DNA of 64,000 nt from Balneola sp. Its GTDB lineage: Bacteria > Bacteroidota > Rhodothermia > Balneolales > Balneolaceae. The stretch is from the NCBI GenBank assembly GCA_002720745.1, contig PBJO01000003.1, positions 64,837 through 128,836 of the forward strand, written 5' to 3'. Below the pieces are notes generated by a model. That model was not told the origin of the DNA, did not search any database, and saw only the letters and a program-made list of their open reading frames with translations. Positions 62,683 through 64,000 of the stretch are shown here, piece after piece. Made by a program: the position numbers and the translations under genes. Position 1 is the first letter of the stretch, and each line of letters begins with the position of its first letter.

Positions 62683-63924
62683 ATGGCTAGAAATAAAAAT
62701 AACTACAATAAAAATAACCGCAACAAAAATAAGCGGAATAAAAATCGGAATAAGAAAAATAACGGTAAGTCCAATCATGTTTTTATTCCTAAGTTTCATT
62801 GGAACCAAAACCAAGGTATTGCGGGCCGCTTTGCTGGGGTTTTAGAAATTAATGAAAAAGGGTGGGGACTGATAAGAAAACTAAATCATGAATTCAGTTA
62901 TCATCCTAAAGATCCTTTTTTAAAGCCTGATGAAGTTAAAGACTTAGATTTACGCCAGGGTCTTATTATAGAGGGAGAATTTGAGGAAGATCTTCAAGGT
63001 AACCGACATGTGGCCAGCGTGGACAATATTAACCACCAAAGTTTAGAAGCTTGGGCGAAATGCTCAAAGTTTGAACGGCAAACTCCTATTATGCCTGTAG
63101 ATTGGATTCGTTTAGGTGACCGAGCACAAGATACCGAAATGCGGGTAATAGATTTAGTGGCACCAATCGGCAAGGGTCAAAGAGCCTTAATAGTTGCACC
63201 TCCTCGTACTGGAAAAACGGTTTTATTAAAACAAATAGCTGACTCCATTGCCCACCATCATCCAGATATACACTTAAGTATCCTTCTGGTAGACGAGCGC
63301 CCTGAGGAAGTGACCGATTTTATCCGGTCTTCAAATGCTGAAATTTTTGCCTCTTCCAATGATCGTAAAACTCAAAGTCATATACGTATTACCGAGATGA
63401 CTCTAGGATATGCCAAAAGAAAGGCCGAAATGGGTCAAGATGCGGTCATATTAATTGATTCTCTAACAAGACTAGGGAGGGCCTACAATGCTATTCAAAG
63501 TAATAGTGGTCGTACATTATCCGGAGGTTTAGATATTCGAGCCCTAGAAATTCCTAAAAAAATATTTGGTTCTGCACGAAAAATTGAAAGTGGGGGTTCT
63601 TTAACTATTATTGCTACTTGTCTAGTTGAAACGAACTCGAGAATGGATGATTTAATCTTCGAAGAATTCAAAGGAACTGGGAATATGGAACTGGTATTGG
63701 ATAGAGAATTAGCGAATGACCGTATTTATCCAGCCATTAACATCACTTCCTCTGGAACTAGAAATGAAGCTAAATTCATAACGGACTCCTTAGAAGAGCG
63801 AAATATGGTACGCAGATATCTACTAAAAAAATCTCCTAAAGAATCCATGTTAGGGCTTCTCAAAGTGCTAAAAAATACGGAGAGTAATCAGGAGCTACTA
63901 AACCAAATCGCTGCGATTTCGTAG
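62683..63924 (+). CDS. rho: Transcription termination factor Rho
   Basis: Hexameric RNA helicase that ends transcription. The N terminus (1-32) is a nearly pure Asn/Lys/Arg tail ([19 protein letters not shown]) in place of the helical Rho_N domain. The RNA-binding OSB domain follows (about 45-118, [20 protein letters not shown]). The ATPase has Walker [12 protein letters not shown] (about 172-182), Walker [16 protein letters not shown], the Q loop [10 protein letters not shown] and [16 protein letters not shown] at the R loop. The catalytic Glu is in [10 protein letters not shown]. At 413 residues it is near the 419 of E. coli despite lacking Rho_N, because of the tail. The gene is complete, ending 76 bases before the window edge. 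Confidence 0.93.
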   Translation: MARNKNNYNKNNRNKNKRNKNRNKKNNGKSNHVFIPKFHWNQNQGIAGRFAGVLEINEKGWGLIRKLNHEFSYHPKDPFLKPDEVKDLDLRQGLIIEGEFEEDLQGNRHVASVDNINHQSLEAWAKCSKFERQTPIMPVDWIRLGDRAQDTEMRVIDLVAPIGKGQRALIVAPPRTGKTVLLKQIADSIAHHHPDIHLSILLVDERPEEVTDFIRSSNAEIFASSNDRKTQSHIRITEMTLGYAKRKAEMGQDAVILIDSLTRLGRAYNAIQSNSGRTLSGGLDIRALEIPKKIFGSARKIESGGSLTIIATCLVETNSRMDDLIFEEFKGTGNMELVLDRELANDRIYPAINITSSGTRNEAKFITDSLEERNMVRRYLLKKSPKESMLGLLKVLKNTESNQELLNQIAAIS

Positions 63925-64000
63925 ATTTTTTGTAAATATTATCACTGGTTATGTCTATCATTAAATACATCAATTGTGTTAATCTACTCAATTGGTTGAT

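Noticed and set aside
1-64000. tRNA, rRNA, CRISPR or insertion sequences
   Set aside because: Intergenic spaces were read for cloverleaf-like blocks, repeat-spacer arrays and transposase motifs; none was found.

Overview
The window reads as a chromosomal segment of a low-GC, Gram-negative member of the Fibrobacteres-Chlorobi-Bacteroidetes assemblage, most like Balneolota/Rhodothermota. This rests on a T9SS-type C-terminal sorting-domain relic (NPFNP motif), an ExbB/ExbD/TonB cluster led by HU-like and SPOR-domain genes, a half-length GT5 'starch synthase' next to a DUF4270-type lipoprotein, ComA and ComB in a bacterium, many signal peptides and outer-membrane barrels, and a few starts or promoters of Bacteroidetes type (TAnnTTTG). 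Lineage is an inference; no rRNA or tRNA gene is visible.

Bases 1 to about 1,700 are a different kind of DNA. They are very A+T rich and the + strand is nearly devoid of G (11 G against 75 C in the first 420 bases). They carry four ORFs, all on the minus strand: a small protein whose layout resembles a rolling-circle (HUH) replication initiator with a degraded HUH motif, an unrecognised 163-aa protein, and two tiny ORFs. Just upstream of the Rep-like gene lie two perfect, abutting 14-bp repeats followed by a 7-bp-stem hairpin, a layout expected of a rolling-circle origin. This is the best candidate in the window for something undescribed: the edge of an integrated ssDNA phage or plasmid, or a chimeric contig end.

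From 1,703 to 8,620 (+): thiN, an M24 aminopeptidase, the classic dnaX-ybaB-recR cluster, and a secreted M1 peptidase. dnaX lacks the usual Cys4 zinc module and has an A9 tract whose -1 frame hits a stop two codons later, as expected for gamma production. From 8,702 to 14,005: an unknown protein, the T9SS pseudogene, topA, an atypical peroxiredoxin and a Nudix hydrolase; then amn on the + strand.

From 37,378 back to 15,332 nearly everything is on the minus strand and tightly packed: gcvT, comB, ftsK, a LolA-like protein, a UPF0104-type membrane protein, an outer-membrane barrel, HU-like protein, HU/SPOR protein, ExbB, ExbD, TonB, an S41 lipoprotein protease, a BNR/sortilin-like protein, copA, a small HMA protein, AlkD and a heme-type TonB-dependent receptor. 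This couples an energised outer-membrane uptake system to envelope and division genes.

From 37,570 to 53,000: flavin-reductase-like protein, Mrp ATPase, glutamate dehydrogenase, dinB, mscS, glycogen phosphorylase, ispE, a CCA-adding-type enzyme, a sugar nucleotidyltransferase, a membrane-anchored MurF-like ligase and a LolC/E-type permease. From 53,092 to the end (+): glgB, malQ, comA, the half GT5 protein, DUF4270 lipoprotein, outer-membrane barrel, TPR protein and rho. Glycogen metabolism (glgP, glgB, malQ) is therefore well represented, and the ComA/ComB pair implies synthesis of sulfolactate.
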